DNA of 64,000 nt from Deltaproteobacteria bacterium (GCA_013813765.1 JACCRC010000559.1:1-64000); one strand, 5' to 3'; counted from the first letter of the stretch, positions 8,452-17,262 are shown. The notes: a model not told the origin generated them from the letters alone. Program-made: numbers and translations.

Positions 8452-9759
8452 ATGGGGATGACCTCCCCTGTGCCCACCCGTGCTTTGCGCGTCGGCGTCC
8501 TCCTCGGTGGCAACCTCGTCGAGGAGCGCGTGTTTCGCGAGGGTGCGCCGATCACGTTCGGCCAGTCGCTGCGCTGCTCGATCTCGGTGCCGGGTGACGG
8601 CATCCCGCACGAGCACGTGCTGTTCGCGCGCGAGGAGGGACGGTTCATCCTGCGCGCAGCGCCGAAGATGACCGGCAAGCTCGCGCAGCGCGGGGAGATC
8701 AACGCCGAGCTGGTGGGCGACGTCGCCATCGACAAGGGTGCGCGCGGCAAGCTGACGATCGGCGATGCGACGCTGCTGTTCCAGGAGATGGCCGCACCAC
8801 CGCGCGCGCCGAAGCCGCTCTTGCCCGCCTCCGTGCGCGGTACGCTCGGTGATCGCATCGACCGCCGCCTTGCCGCGATCATCGGCGCCTCGGTGATCGC
8901 GCACCTCGCGATCGCGGGCTACGCGTGGTGGAACGACGTCGAGAGCGGCTCGATGCTCGAGACGCCCGTCGCGCAGCAGTACCGCCAGGAAGTGATGGAG
9001 GTGTCGTTCCCCGACGATCCAACCACACCGACACCGAGCGTCTCCACCGGGCCCGGGGCGGCGGCGCCGGCGACGCCGGTGCAGACGGCGAAGCCGATCG
9101 TGCGCCCCACGCGCGTGACGCCGAACAACCCGACTTCGACCGCCGCGACCGAGGATGATGCGATGAAGTTCGCGTCGATCCTCGCCGGCACCGAGGTCGG
9201 CCGTAACGGTGCGAACGACCTGAGCAAGCGACAGCCCGGCGCGGACCTCGGCACGCAGATCGCTGCGGTCGGTGATCGCCAGGTCGTCGTCGGCAACAAC
9301 GACAGCGGCTTCCGCCAGGGACCGCGCGACGGCATCGGTACCGACTCGAAGCAGATCACGAACGATCCGAATCAGGTCGCGACGCAGGCGCCGAAGAACC
9401 CCGAGCGCGAACCGGGCGGCCGCATCCAGATCAAGCCGCTGCCGCCCCAGGGCCCTGGCACCACGCTCACCGTGCAGATGGTCCTCGACAAGATCAAGGG
9501 CGTCTACATGACGGGCCTGCAGCGCTGCTACAAGAAGGGCCTCCTCGACGACAGCAAGCTGTCGGGAAAGATCGCGATGTCGTTCACGGTCACCGAGCGC
9601 GGATCGCTCGACGACGCGAGTGCGTCGGGCGTGTCGTCCGAGGTCGATGCGTGCATCGAGACCCTGATGTCGGGCTGGCGGTTCGGCATCCCGCGCGACA
9701 AGGACGGCGATCCGACCGAGCAGCCGTTCAAGCTGGTCCTGGCGCTCCAGCCCAGCTGA
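8452..9759 (+). CDS. FHA-like / TM / AgmX-PglI C-terminal domain protein (GltG-like), copy 2
   Basis: This 435-residue paralog of the preceding gene has the same layout: FHA-like domain at about 12-115 (ITFGQSLRC; here an H-E-H at the position where copy 1 has L-E-F), TM helix at about 141-160, Pro/Thr-rich linker, and the AgmX/PglI domain in the last 100 residues (LQRCYKKG, VDACIETL, GWRFGIP). A second ATG two codons downstream is an equally possible start. It lies 215 bases from copy 1 with the palindrome between. Two such proteins could form a hetero-complex or respond to different inputs; this is inferred from duplication alone. Confidence 0.87.
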   Translation: MGMTSPVPTRALRVGVLLGGNLVEERVFREGAPITFGQSLRCSISVPGDGIPHEHVLFAREEGRFILRAAPKMTGKLAQRGEINAELVGDVAIDKGARGKLTIGDATLLFQEMAAPPRAPKPLLPASVRGTLGDRIDRRLAAIIGASVIAHLAIAGYAWWNDVESGSMLETPVAQQYRQEVMEVSFPDDPTTPTPSVSTGPGAAAPATPVQTAKPIVRPTRVTPNNPTSTAATEDDAMKFASILAGTEVGRNGANDLSKRQPGADLGTQIAAVGDRQVVVGNNDSGFRQGPRDGIGTDSKQITNDPNQVATQAPKNPEREPGGRIQIKPLPPQGPGTTLTVQMVLDKIKGVYMTGLQRCYKKGLLDDSKLSGKIAMSFTVTERGSLDDASASGVSSEVDACIETLMSGWRFGIPRDKDGDPTEQPFKLVLALQPS

Positions 9760-9776
9760 GCGCAGAATCACCAGGG

Positions 9777-10628
9777 ATGGCCCTCCGCGTGCTGGCGTTC
9801 GTGATGCTCGCGCTGAGCACCGCCGCGGCCGCACCGAAGAAGCGGTGGGAGACCCTGCCGCTGCCTCCGGCGATGCCCGCGGCGACGACGAGCGGGCAGG
9901 TCGATGTCAACGGCGCGTCGATCTACTACGCGATCTACGGCAAGGCGGATGCGGCGCGCCCACCCGTCGTCCTCTTGCACGGCGGTCTCGGCAACTCGGA
10001 TCACTTCGGGTTCCAGATGCCGGCGCTCGTCGACAAGTTCCAGGTCATCGTGATCGACTCGCGCGGGCAGGGGCGCAGCACACTCACGAAGGCGAAGCTC
10101 AGCTACCACGCGATGGCGGGCGACGTGGTCGCGGTCCTCGACAAGCTCGAGGTCAAGAAGGCCGCGTTCGTCGGCTGGAGCGACGGCGGCGCGATCGCGC
10201 TCGACCTCGCGATCCACAACCCCGATCGCGTCGCGAAGCTCTTCATCGTCGGTACGAACTATGACTCGAAGGGCTCGAAGCCCCGCGGTGGTTCGTCGAC
10301 GCCGACGTTCAAGCTGTACTCCGCGAAGTGCAAGGCGGACCATCAGAAGCTGTCGTCGAAGCCGAAGTCGTACAACGAGGTCATCGACGCGCTGTTGCCC
10401 GTCTGGCGCAACCCCGCGGGGTTCACGAAGGCACAGCTGAAGCAGATCCAGGCGCCGAGCATGATCACGCTCGGCGCGTACGACGAGATCATCCTCACCG
10501 ACCAGATCAAGGAGATGGGAACGCTGATCCCGAAGGGACAGTCGCTGATCTTCAAGGACGCGAGCCACTTCGTGATGTGGCAGGACCCCGAGAGCTTCAA
10601 CAAGGCGCTCGTCGAGTTCCTGAAGTAG
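9777..10628 (+). CDS. Exported alpha/beta-hydrolase
   Basis: This 283-residue protein has an N-terminal signal peptide (residues 1-21, Ala-rich c-region), so it is probably periplasmic or secreted. It has an alpha/beta-hydrolase fold with the oxyanion-loop motif LLHGGLGNS, the IDSRGQGRS strand-turn and the nucleophile elbow GWSDGG. A likely acid lies in TLGAYDEI, and the catalytic His is in KDASHFVMW near the C-terminus. The substrate cannot be predicted; esterase, lactonase or proline iminopeptidase-like activity are all known for this family. It follows the GltG-like gene by 17 bases and may be read through from it. Confidence 0.85.
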   Translation: MALRVLAFVMLALSTAAAAPKKRWETLPLPPAMPAATTSGQVDVNGASIYYAIYGKADAARPPVVLLHGGLGNSDHFGFQMPALVDKFQVIVIDSRGQGRSTLTKAKLSYHAMAGDVVAVLDKLEVKKAAFVGWSDGGAIALDLAIHNPDRVAKLFIVGTNYDSKGSKPRGGSSTPTFKLYSAKCKADHQKLSSKPKSYNEVIDALLPVWRNPAGFTKAQLKQIQAPSMITLGAYDEIILTDQIKEMGTLIPKGQSLIFKDASHFVMWQDPESFNKALVEFLK

Positions 10629-10637
10629 AGTCGCGCG

Positions 10638-12944
10638 ATGCCTGAGTCGGGCGACCTCGTCGGGCCATACCGGCTCGTCTCGCAGCTCGGCAAGGGCGCG
10701 ATGGGCGAGGTCTGGCGCGCGCGCGACGAGCGGCTCGATCGCTACGTCGCCCTGAAGGTTCTGCCCGCCGATGCCGCGGGGGACGTCGAGCGCCGCGCTC
10801 GCATGCTGCGCGAGGCCCGCGCGGCCGCGGCGATCCGCCACCCGAGCGTTGTCACGCTGTTCGACATCGTCAACCACCAGGGCGACGACATCCTCGTCAT
10901 GGAGCTCGTCGAGGGCCGCACGCTGTCCGAAGCGCTGCGCAAGGACGGCGCGCCATCGCTCGAGGTCGGGCTGCGCTGGATCCACGGCATCGCCGAGGCG
11001 CTCGTCGCCGCGCACGCGCGCGGGATCCTCCACCGCGACATCAAGGCCGCGAACATCATGGTCACGCCCGACGGTGGGGTGAAGGTCCTCGACTTCGGCC
11101 TCGCGAAGCTGCTCGACGACACCGGCCCGATCCCGGTGGTGACGCGCGCGCCGAAGGTCCCGAGCGCGGCGATCGCCCTCGACGAGACGATGCCGAGCGA
11201 GTCGTCGTCGATGCCGGAGGTGGCGGCCACGCAGCCTGCGAGCATGGAGCTCGACAGCTATCAGACACACGCGGGCCAGCTGATCGGCACGCCGCTCTAC
11301 ATGGCGCCCGAGCAGATCGACGGCCAGCCGCCCGACGAGCGCAGCGAGGTGTTCTCGCTCGGCGTGCTCGCGCACGAGATCCTCTCCGGCAAGCCGCCGT
11401 ACGTCGCGGCGTCGATGGCGCAGCTGTTCCAGCAGATCAAGACCGTCGAGCCGCCGCCGATCGACGACATCCCCGACGGTGTCGCGGCGATCGTGCGCAA
11501 GGCGCAGGACAAGGCGCCCGGCGAGCGTCACGCGTCGATGACCGAGCTCCGCGATGCCCTCGCCGCCGAGCGCGCACGGCTGTTCGCTCCGCCGGCTCGC
11601 CGCTGGCCGCTCGTCGCTGCGATCGCGCTCGTCGCGGTCGCGGGGCTCGCTGCGTTCCTGTGGTGGCGCGCGAACCGTCCGGCGCCGGTGCGGCCCGGCG
11701 ACGATGTCGTGCAGACCGCGCTCGAGGAGTACGACGTGTTCTACACGGAGAAGGCGATGTCCTCGCTGCGCAAGGCGCTCGCGGTGGCACCTGATCATCC
11801 GCGCGCGAACGCGTATCTGATCCTGTTCGGCGGCGGTCAGCAGGCCGATCTCGACCTCGCGATCGCCGGTGCGAAGCGCGCTCGCGCTACGACCGACGAG
11901 CACAGCAAGGATCGCGCGCTCGTCGACGCGGCGATCGCGTATGCGGAGAAGGGCGCTCCCTCTGCGCGCGCCGCACTGATCGGCACCGGCGCACCGAGCG
12001 ACCGCGAGCTCGCATTCTGGGCGGCCGAGCTGTCGTATCGCGCAGGCCACTACGCATCTGCGAATGACGAGTACAAGGCGCTCCTCGCGGATCCCGCACC
12101 GTCCCTGCGCGGTCGGATCTACGACCACTACTCGTCGGTACTGCTCTACCTCGACGAACCCACCGAGGCGCTACGGATCGGCAAGATGTATCGCGATGCA
12201 TTCCCCGGCGAAGCCGACGCTGTCGGCGTGTACGCGACAACGCTCGCCGCGGCAGGCAAGTCGACCGAGGCGATCACCGCAGCCGAGGAAGCGCTTCGCC
12301 TCGCGGAAGGCGAGGACACGCTCGCCGGGCTCGGCAAGGTCGTCGCACTCTCCGGAGATCGCGCCCGCGCGAAGGAGCTCTACAAGCGCTCGCTGGAGCG
12401 CGCCGGTCCAGCGCGGCGCCCCGTGCGTCGCGCGGCGCTTGCCTTGTTGCAGTGGCTCGACGGCGAGCTCGACGTGGCACGCGCCACCGTCGCGCCGTGC
12501 CTTCCCGGCGGTCCCGATGCCGCGGTTCGCGAGCGCGGCGCATGCCTGTTCATCGCCGGCGTCCTCGAGCCCGCACGCGCGGCGGAGATCGCGAGCCAGC
12601 TCGACGGTCTCGCGGCCGAGGCGACTCCGGAGCGTCCCGCCTACGGCGCTCCGATGAGCCTCGGGGGTCTCGTGCGTGCGCGAGCGAGCTTCTTCGGCGG
12701 CGCTTGCATCCTCCCGCCCGAGACGATGCCCGCGGATCCAAAGCTCGAGGCCGCATTCGCCGCGCCGCTCGATTTCTACGCCGCCTATCACGTGCCGTTC
12801 TTCACGAGCTGGGCGCTGTGCGAGCGCGCCGCCCTGAAGGCCGCGCTCGGCGATCGCGCGGCTGCCGCCGAGCTGCTCGACGCGGCGGCCGCGAAGGCGC
12901 CGAACCGTACGTGGCTCGTCGAGACCGCGAAGCGCTATCGCTGA
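10638..12944 (+). CDS. Membrane Ser/Thr protein kinase with TPR-like extracytoplasmic domain
   Basis: This 768-residue protein is a Hanks-type kinase. It shows the Gly loop LGKGAMGEVW (residues 18-26), the ATP-binding Lys in VALK (about 40), the catalytic HRDIKAAN (132-139), DFG (152-154) and the APEQ motif. The activation segment carries an unusually long Ser/Thr/Met-rich insertion (about residues 160-215). A single TM helix lies at 324-343, and the C-terminal 420 residues are helical with TPR-like repeats that would lie in the periplasm. All catalytic residues are present, so it should be active. It starts nine bases after the hydrolase gene, and its stop codon abuts the stop of the next, oppositely oriented gene. 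Confidence 0.9.
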   Translation: MPESGDLVGPYRLVSQLGKGAMGEVWRARDERLDRYVALKVLPADAAGDVERRARMLREARAAAAIRHPSVVTLFDIVNHQGDDILVMELVEGRTLSEALRKDGAPSLEVGLRWIHGIAEALVAAHARGILHRDIKAANIMVTPDGGVKVLDFGLAKLLDDTGPIPVVTRAPKVPSAAIALDETMPSESSSMPEVAATQPASMELDSYQTHAGQLIGTPLYMAPEQIDGQPPDERSEVFSLGVLAHEILSGKPPYVAASMAQLFQQIKTVEPPPIDDIPDGVAAIVRKAQDKAPGERHASMTELRDALAAERARLFAPPARRWPLVAAIALVAVAGLAAFLWWRANRPAPVRPGDDVVQTALEEYDVFYTEKAMSSLRKALAVAPDHPRANAYLILFGGGQQADLDLAIAGAKRARATTDEHSKDRALVDAAIAYAEKGAPSARAALIGTGAPSDRELAFWAAELSYRAGHYASANDEYKALLADPAPSLRGRIYDHYSSVLLYLDEPTEALRIGKMYRDAFPGEADAVGVYATTLAAAGKSTEAITAAEEALRLAEGEDTLAGLGKVVALSGDRARAKELYKRSLERAGPARRPVRRAALALLQWLDGELDVARATVAPCLPGGPDAAVRERGACLFIAGVLEPARAAEIASQLDGLAAEATPERPAYGAPMSLGGLVRARASFFGGACILPPETMPADPKLEAAFAAPLDFYAAYHVPFFTSWALCERAALKAALGDRAAAAELLDAAAAKAPNRTWLVETAKRYR

Positions 12945-13667
12945 TCAGCGGATCGCGATCGAGAACCGCAGCTCTGGATTGCACGCGATCGCGTTCCAGC
13001 CGCCGAGGCTGTCGCTGCACGTATCCGGCGCGGAGGTAGCGAACCCCGAGAAGTAGGGTGCGTTCGTTCCAGTGATGCAGATCCGTCCCCACGGACCGTT
13101 GGTCCCGGTCCACGCATCCGTGCATCGGTCGTTGAAGCTGAACGAGCCGAATCGCAGCGTGGCAGGCGTTGCGGTGGCACCGCCGATGCTGACGGTGATC
13201 GGCACGTCATTCATCGCGCTGTTGAACGGCGCATCGGTGCGCCACGCGGCGGGCATGTCGAAGGTCGCGAAGTTCGACGCGGCCGTACCGGTGGATCCGC
13301 GGTAGGCGATCATCGCCTTCTGCGCGGCGGTGAGCAACGGCGGGCTCGACGACGTGTACGAGATCGGGACCATGCTCAGATTGGTGGGCGCGAGGAACAC
13401 GATCGTCCACCCGCCACCGTCGGTGGTCATGTCGCAGGTCACGTCGTACGCGGCCGCGCCACCGGCGCCGTCGGGATCGATCGTGTACGTGCCGCTCGGC
13501 ATCGAGGGGGTCGCCGTCTTGATCGCGTTGCAGCTCGCAGGCGCGGACGGAGTATCGACCATCATGTTCGTGCCGGCATCGACCTCGAAGCCGCACGCCG
13601 GCATTCCGAGCGTGCTGACCACCACGAGTATCGCTGCGCGGCCCATCGCGTCCAGACGATAACCCAA
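12945..13667 (-). CDS. Lipoprotein with fibrinogen C-terminal-like domain
   Basis: This 240-residue protein has a signal peptide with a lipobox-like GMPAC (Cys at about residue 25). The start is probably the second Met (residue 8), which would place the 5' end near 13646. After a short linker comes the signature seen in bacterial fibrinogen/COLFI-like proteins: GTYTIDPDGAGG, then DVTCDMTTDGGGW. Several Cys (SCNAIKT, DRCTDAW, ICIT, DTCSD, IACN) could form disulfides. In animals these domains bind glycans or proteins; in myxobacteria they are common on surface lipoproteins of unknown role. It is convergent with the kinase gene with no space between the stops. Confidence 0.82.
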   Translation of the reverse strand: MGYRLDAMGRAAILVVVSTLGMPACGFEVDAGTNMMVDTPSAPASCNAIKTATPSMPSGTYTIDPDGAGGAAAYDVTCDMTTDGGGWTIVFLAPTNLSMVPISYTSSSPPLLTAAQKAMIAYRGSTGTAASNFATFDMPAAWRTDAPFNSAMNDVPITVSIGGATATPATLRFGSFSFNDRCTDAWTGTNGPWGRICITGTNAPYFSGFATSAPDTCSDSLGGWNAIACNPELRFSIAIR

Positions 13668-13686
13668 GTCCTACCCGGTCGGTACT

Positions 13687-15957
13687 CTACGGGGGAGGCA
13701 GGAGCGCTCGGGCCTGCTCGATCTTGTCCAGGCGAGCCGTCACCTCGCTGCGCCGAGCGGCGGGGAGGATGCCAACATCCAGGCGCCGCAGACAGCGCTT
13801 CGCAGGCTCCCATTCACCCATTCCAATGTGCGCATCGCACAGCACGAACCAGGCGTTGACCTTCTCGTTGACAGTGCCGGTCCAGCTCTCCACGTCCCGC
13901 ACCTCGCGAGCCGCCTCGGCGAACCGCTGCTTTTGCAGCAGCACGCGTGCGAGCGCGACCCGGCGATCGCGGGCCACGACGTCGCCGCAGCGCTGGCTCG
14001 CTGCCAGCAGGGCGGGCAGCTCCTCGCGCTGCATCGCCACTCCGTACAGCGCCGTGCACGCGACGGTACTCCCCGGGTGCTCGTCGAGCACGCGCTTCAA
14101 CCACCGCGTCTGGATGTCGAACGCCTTCGCCTCCACCAGGAGCCGCAGCATCGGGTCGAGCGTCGCGATCTCGGTGGGGATCGCGGTCGCTGCCACCTCC
14201 GGCGTGAGGCGCGCGATCACCTCTGCCACCACGGGACGCGGACTCGTCGACGCTCGCAGCGTTGCTGCAAACTCGACGGCGGCTTGCTCGGGCTTTCCGC
14301 CCCGGAGCAGCATGCGCGCCGCGAGGTGATGCAGCCCGGCCAGTAGCGGATGGAGGCGCAGCGCGTGGTTGAGGACGCGCACGGTATCGGGGTCGCCCGC
14401 TCGATACATCGCCTGGCTGGCGAGCGCGTAGCCGAAGTAGTCGAGCGGGTGGCGCTCGATGGTCGCGCGGATCTCGTCGAGCGACACCTCCTCGCTCGCG
14501 GTGAGGCGTTCATGATCCTCCGCGTTGGACGTCGTGGCGCTGCCGAGGAGCAGCAGGGCCGCGAGCACGAGGCTCGCGAACTGAGCGATGCGAACGCCGG
14601 CCGCGATTCTCACCTGCTTGCCCTCGAGCTCCTTCATCGGTCCGTAGGTCAGCGTCGCGAGCAGCGCGGTGACAGGGACCGCGAGACCGAGCATCTGAAC
14701 GCCAAAATCGACGATGCTCTGCAACGCGATCGCGGCGAGCGCCGCGAGTGCAGCGGCCGCGAGCGGACCATCCCGCCAGCGCCTCAGCGCTCTCACGGCG
14801 ACCCAGCCCATCGCCAGCCCGATCAGGATCGCGCCGATCACGCCCCACTCGACGACGGCTTGCACGTACTCGTTCTCGGCGTGCGAGAACGTCGCCTTGG
14901 CGGAGGCGGGATGGACCCGCGTGATCGCGGATTCGAATGCTCCGCGCCCGATGCCGAGCCACGGGGCCTCCGACAGCAAGCTCTCCGCCGAGCGCCAGAT
15001 CGCGAACTTGCTGTTGGGCTGACTGACCTCGTCGAGGCTGGTGCGCGAGAGCTGATGGCTCACGTCTCCCGCACTCGCGTAGACGATGACGATGATCGTG
15101 CACACCACGACAACGACGACCGGCAACGATGTCGTCAGCGCGCGCGAGCGCGATCGAGGCCGCGCCTCCTCGGGGAACAGGCGCTGCCCGACGCGAACAC
15201 CCGCGAGCACGAGGAATCCGGCGACCAGCGCGAGCGTTGCACCGCGCGAATTGCCGGCGACCGTCGTCGCTCCACACGCCGCCACGACGAGCAGCCACAG
15301 CGCGCGAAGGATCGATCGCTGCCGCGGATACATCGCGAGTCCCCCGGCCACCGTGGCGCAGATCGCCATGAAGCCGCCGAGGTGGTTGTCGTTGAGCAGC
15401 GGACCGAGGAGCTTGGGCTGCGCGTGGGTGGGCTCGTACAGACCGTAGAGCCGCGTCGCGCCGGCCAGAGCGTGAAGCGCGACGAGTGCTGCCGTCACGC
15501 CGCCGATCGCGGCAATCGTCGCGAGGATCCGATAGCGCCCCTTCTCGGAGATCGAGAGTCGCAATGCCCAAACGGCGACGCCGATCAGGATCACGAGCAC
15601 CGCGACCGCGCGCAGCGTGCCCGGCGGATCGAGGGACAGCGACGGCCACGGTGACGTCCCCATCAGCGCGGCTCCGTCCTCGCGAAGGCCGTTGCCGATC
15701 GGCTGCAGGATGTCGAGGAGTGCCTGCGGCAGCGGGATCAGCTGGATCGCGCTGACCAGTGCGGCCGCGCCGAGCGCGACCACCAGCGGCGGAACACGCG
15801 CGAACACGCGGCGTGACTTCACCTGCGGAAGCAGCGCGATCACCACGAGCAGCGCGACGATCGCCTGCGACCATCGCAGCACACCACCGACCAGAAAGAC
15901 CGCACTGCACAAGGCAGCCACACCCGCGGAGAGCGTCACGCGCTCGCGGAGCGTCAC
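13687..15957 (-). CDS. Wzy/WaaL-type O-antigen polymerase or ligase with TPR-like tail
   Basis: This 756-residue protein has a GTG start four bases after the OPX gene stop, so the two form an operon. About 12 predicted TM helices cover residues 10-490. Wzy_C family landmarks are present: LLNDNHLGGFMA, GNSRGATLAL and, in the large periplasmic loop, HAENEYVQAVVEWGVIGA. The last 250 residues form a soluble helical domain with TPR-like repeats. Such enzymes either polymerise undecaprenyl-linked repeat units or ligate glycan to an acceptor; sequence reading alone does not separate these. The link to an OPX exporter favours a role in secreted polysaccharide. A second family member is encoded at 25371-26747. 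Confidence 0.85.
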   Translation of the reverse strand: MTLRERVTLSAGVAALCSAVFLVGGVLRWSQAIVALLVVIALLPQVKSRRVFARVPPLVVALGAAALVSAIQLIPLPQALLDILQPIGNGLREDGAALMGTSPWPSLSLDPPGTLRAVAVLVILIGVAVWALRLSISEKGRYRILATIAAIGGVTAALVALHALAGATRLYGLYEPTHAQPKLLGPLLNDNHLGGFMAICATVAGGLAMYPRQRSILRALWLLVVAACGATTVAGNSRGATLALVAGFLVLAGVRVGQRLFPEEARPRSRSRALTTSLPVVVVVVCTIIVIVYASAGDVSHQLSRTSLDEVSQPNSKFAIWRSAESLLSEAPWLGIGRGAFESAITRVHPASAKATFSHAENEYVQAVVEWGVIGAILIGLAMGWVAVRALRRWRDGPLAAAALAALAAIALQSIVDFGVQMLGLAVPVTALLATLTYGPMKELEGKQVRIAAGVRIAQFASLVLAALLLLGSATTSNAEDHERLTASEEVSLDEIRATIERHPLDYFGYALASQAMYRAGDPDTVRVLNHALRLHPLLAGLHHLAARMLLRGGKPEQAAVEFAATLRASTSPRPVVAEVIARLTPEVAATAIPTEIATLDPMLRLLVEAKAFDIQTRWLKRVLDEHPGSTVACTALYGVAMQREELPALLAASQRCGDVVARDRRVALARVLLQKQRFAEAAREVRDVESWTGTVNEKVNAWFVLCDAHIGMGEWEPAKRCLRRLDVGILPAARRSEVTARLDKIEQARALLPPP

Positions 15958-15961
15958 GCGC

Positions 15962-16555
15962 CTACCAGGGGCGCTCGGGCACGAAGATCTCGTCGCCCGG
16001 CATCATCGGGAAGTTGGGGCGACGGCCCTCCGCGATCATCTCGACCGGGATCTTGTACGTCTCCTTCCTCCCGTCGGTCAGTCGCGTGACGCGCACCATG
16101 TTCTTGCGCGCGAGCGGCTGAAATCCGCCGCTCTGCGCGATCGCCTCGGTGATCGTCAGACCCGGCGTGAACTTGATCGAGCCACTGCGTCCGACCTGAC
16201 CAAACACGGAGCACTTGAGAGAGTTGATCTCCGTCACGGTCAGCGACACGACCGGATCCTGGAGATATCCGTCAGCGAGTCGCTTCTGGATATCCTCCTG
16301 GACCTGACGGAGCCCCTTGCCGCCGGCGGAGACACTCCCGATGTACTGAACCTCCATCGTCCCGGAGGAATCCAGCGTGTAAGTGGCATGGATTTCCTTC
16401 GACCCATAGAAGACCGTGAGGGCGAGCTTGTCCCCAGGACCAAGCGCTAACTTGCCCGGGTCAAACGGCGCAACCGTCGGATAGGTTGCTGGCGGATTAT
16501 CCGCACATGCACCTGCGAGCAGGAGAATCGCGATGAGGGCCAGTAGAGGACGCAT
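15962..16555 (-). CDS. Short polysaccharide export outer-membrane lipoprotein (OPX, Wza family)
   Basis: This 197-residue protein has a signal peptide with lipobox LAGAC (Cys about residue 17). A Poly_export domain follows (LGPGDKLALTVF to LTVTEI), and then one SLBB domain (SVFGQVGRSGSIKFTPG to FVPERPW). The chain stops at VPERPW directly after the SLBB domain, so the C-terminal amphipathic helix that forms the Wza outer-membrane pore in E. coli is absent. Short OPX proteins in myxobacteria are thought to work with a separate outer-membrane beta-barrel; a candidate is at 55342-56667. It is the first gene of a two-gene operon with the polymerase/ligase. Confidence 0.9.
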   Translation of the reverse strand: MRPLLALIAILLLAGACADNPPATYPTVAPFDPGKLALGPGDKLALTVFYGSKEIHATYTLDSSGTMEVQYIGSVSAGGKGLRQVQEDIQKRLADGYLQDPVVSLTVTEINSLKCSVFGQVGRSGSIKFTPGLTITEAIAQSGGFQPLARKNMVRVTRLTDGRKETYKIPVEMIAEGRRPNFPMMPGDEIFVPERPW

Positions 16556-16644
16556 CGACCGTACCTAGTTGCCGACGAGCGGCGCTCGGTTCATGCCAGA
16601 TTTCAGTGAACGTTACCACCGGCCCGCGCAACCAACCCCTGACG

Positions 16645-16673
16645 TTGACCCAGTAGCTTGTTTTCCGTATCCT
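16645..16673 (+). promoter_or_regulatory. Candidate sigma70-type promoter for the gene at 16693
   Basis: TTGACC at 16645-16650 and TATCCT at 16668-16673 are separated by 17 bases. A start site near 16680 would leave a leader of about a dozen bases before the ATG at 16693. The match is 5 of 6 at -35 and 4 of 6 at -10. It lies in a 137-base gap between divergent genes, which fits its role. Confidence 0.45.
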
Positions 16674-16692
16674 TGCCCGAGGCTCGTACTCC

Positions 16693-17262
16693 ATGACTTC
16701 GCCGATCCGCCGCTTCGCTCTCGCCGTCCTCATCATGGGCGCCGCCGGCGGTATCGCGGCGACCGACACGGCAGCTCCGGCCACGCCGCCACCTCCACCG
16801 GCCGCTTCCGCGAAGGTGCAGGCGATGTCCCCGGCCGAGTTGAAGACCTCCGCCGACGGAATCCAGGCGCAGATCAAGGAGGACTACCAGCACGTCCTCC
16901 GGCTCCAGGGCATTGCACGCAAGCAGAAGGACGTCATCAAGCTCAACTGCGTGAACGACAAGCTCGTCCAGCTGAAGGTTCAGATGAACCTCGCAGACAC
17001 CTCCTACAACTCGCTGGTGGCGAACCAGTCAAAGGGTGAGGAAGCGTCGGGCATGCACGCGCAGCTCCAGGCGACCGGCCACAGCGTGAAGGAGCTCCGC
17101 GAGGCCGCGAATGCATGCATCGGCGAGCTCGAGCTCAAGCGGGAATCTCCGATCGAGGTTCAGAGCCCCGAGATCACGGATGACCCCGGTGTAATCGATC
17201 CGTACAACGGTGAGCAGGGCGTCGTCGTCGAACCGCCCGGCTACGCGTCTCCGTTCCACTGA
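16693..17262 (+). CDS. Exported helical protein of unknown function
   Basis: This 189-residue protein has a signal peptide (about residues 1-24) and a Pro/Ala-rich linker. A helical segment at about residues 45-150 is likely to form coiled coil (KTSADGIQAQIKEDY to ELRE), with two Cys (KLNCVND and NACIGEL) that could pair. The C-terminus is acidic, then Pro/Gly-rich, without a TM segment. It lies divergently from the OPX gene and upstream of the nucleotide-sugar dehydratase. It may be an envelope accessory of the polysaccharide locus, but I do not recognise the family. Confidence 0.75.
   Translation: MTSPIRRFALAVLIMGAAGGIAATDTAAPATPPPPPAASAKVQAMSPAELKTSADGIQAQIKEDYQHVLRLQGIARKQKDVIKLNCVNDKLVQLKVQMNLADTSYNSLVANQSKGEEASGMHAQLQATGHSVKELREAANACIGELELKRESPIEVQSPEITDDPGVIDPYNGEQGVVVEPPGYASPFH

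Noticed and set aside
9768-12128. A 786-codon open frame on the minus strand
   Set aside because: Antisense to the hydrolase and kinase genes, whose catalytic motifs are intact; the translation has no recognisable domain.
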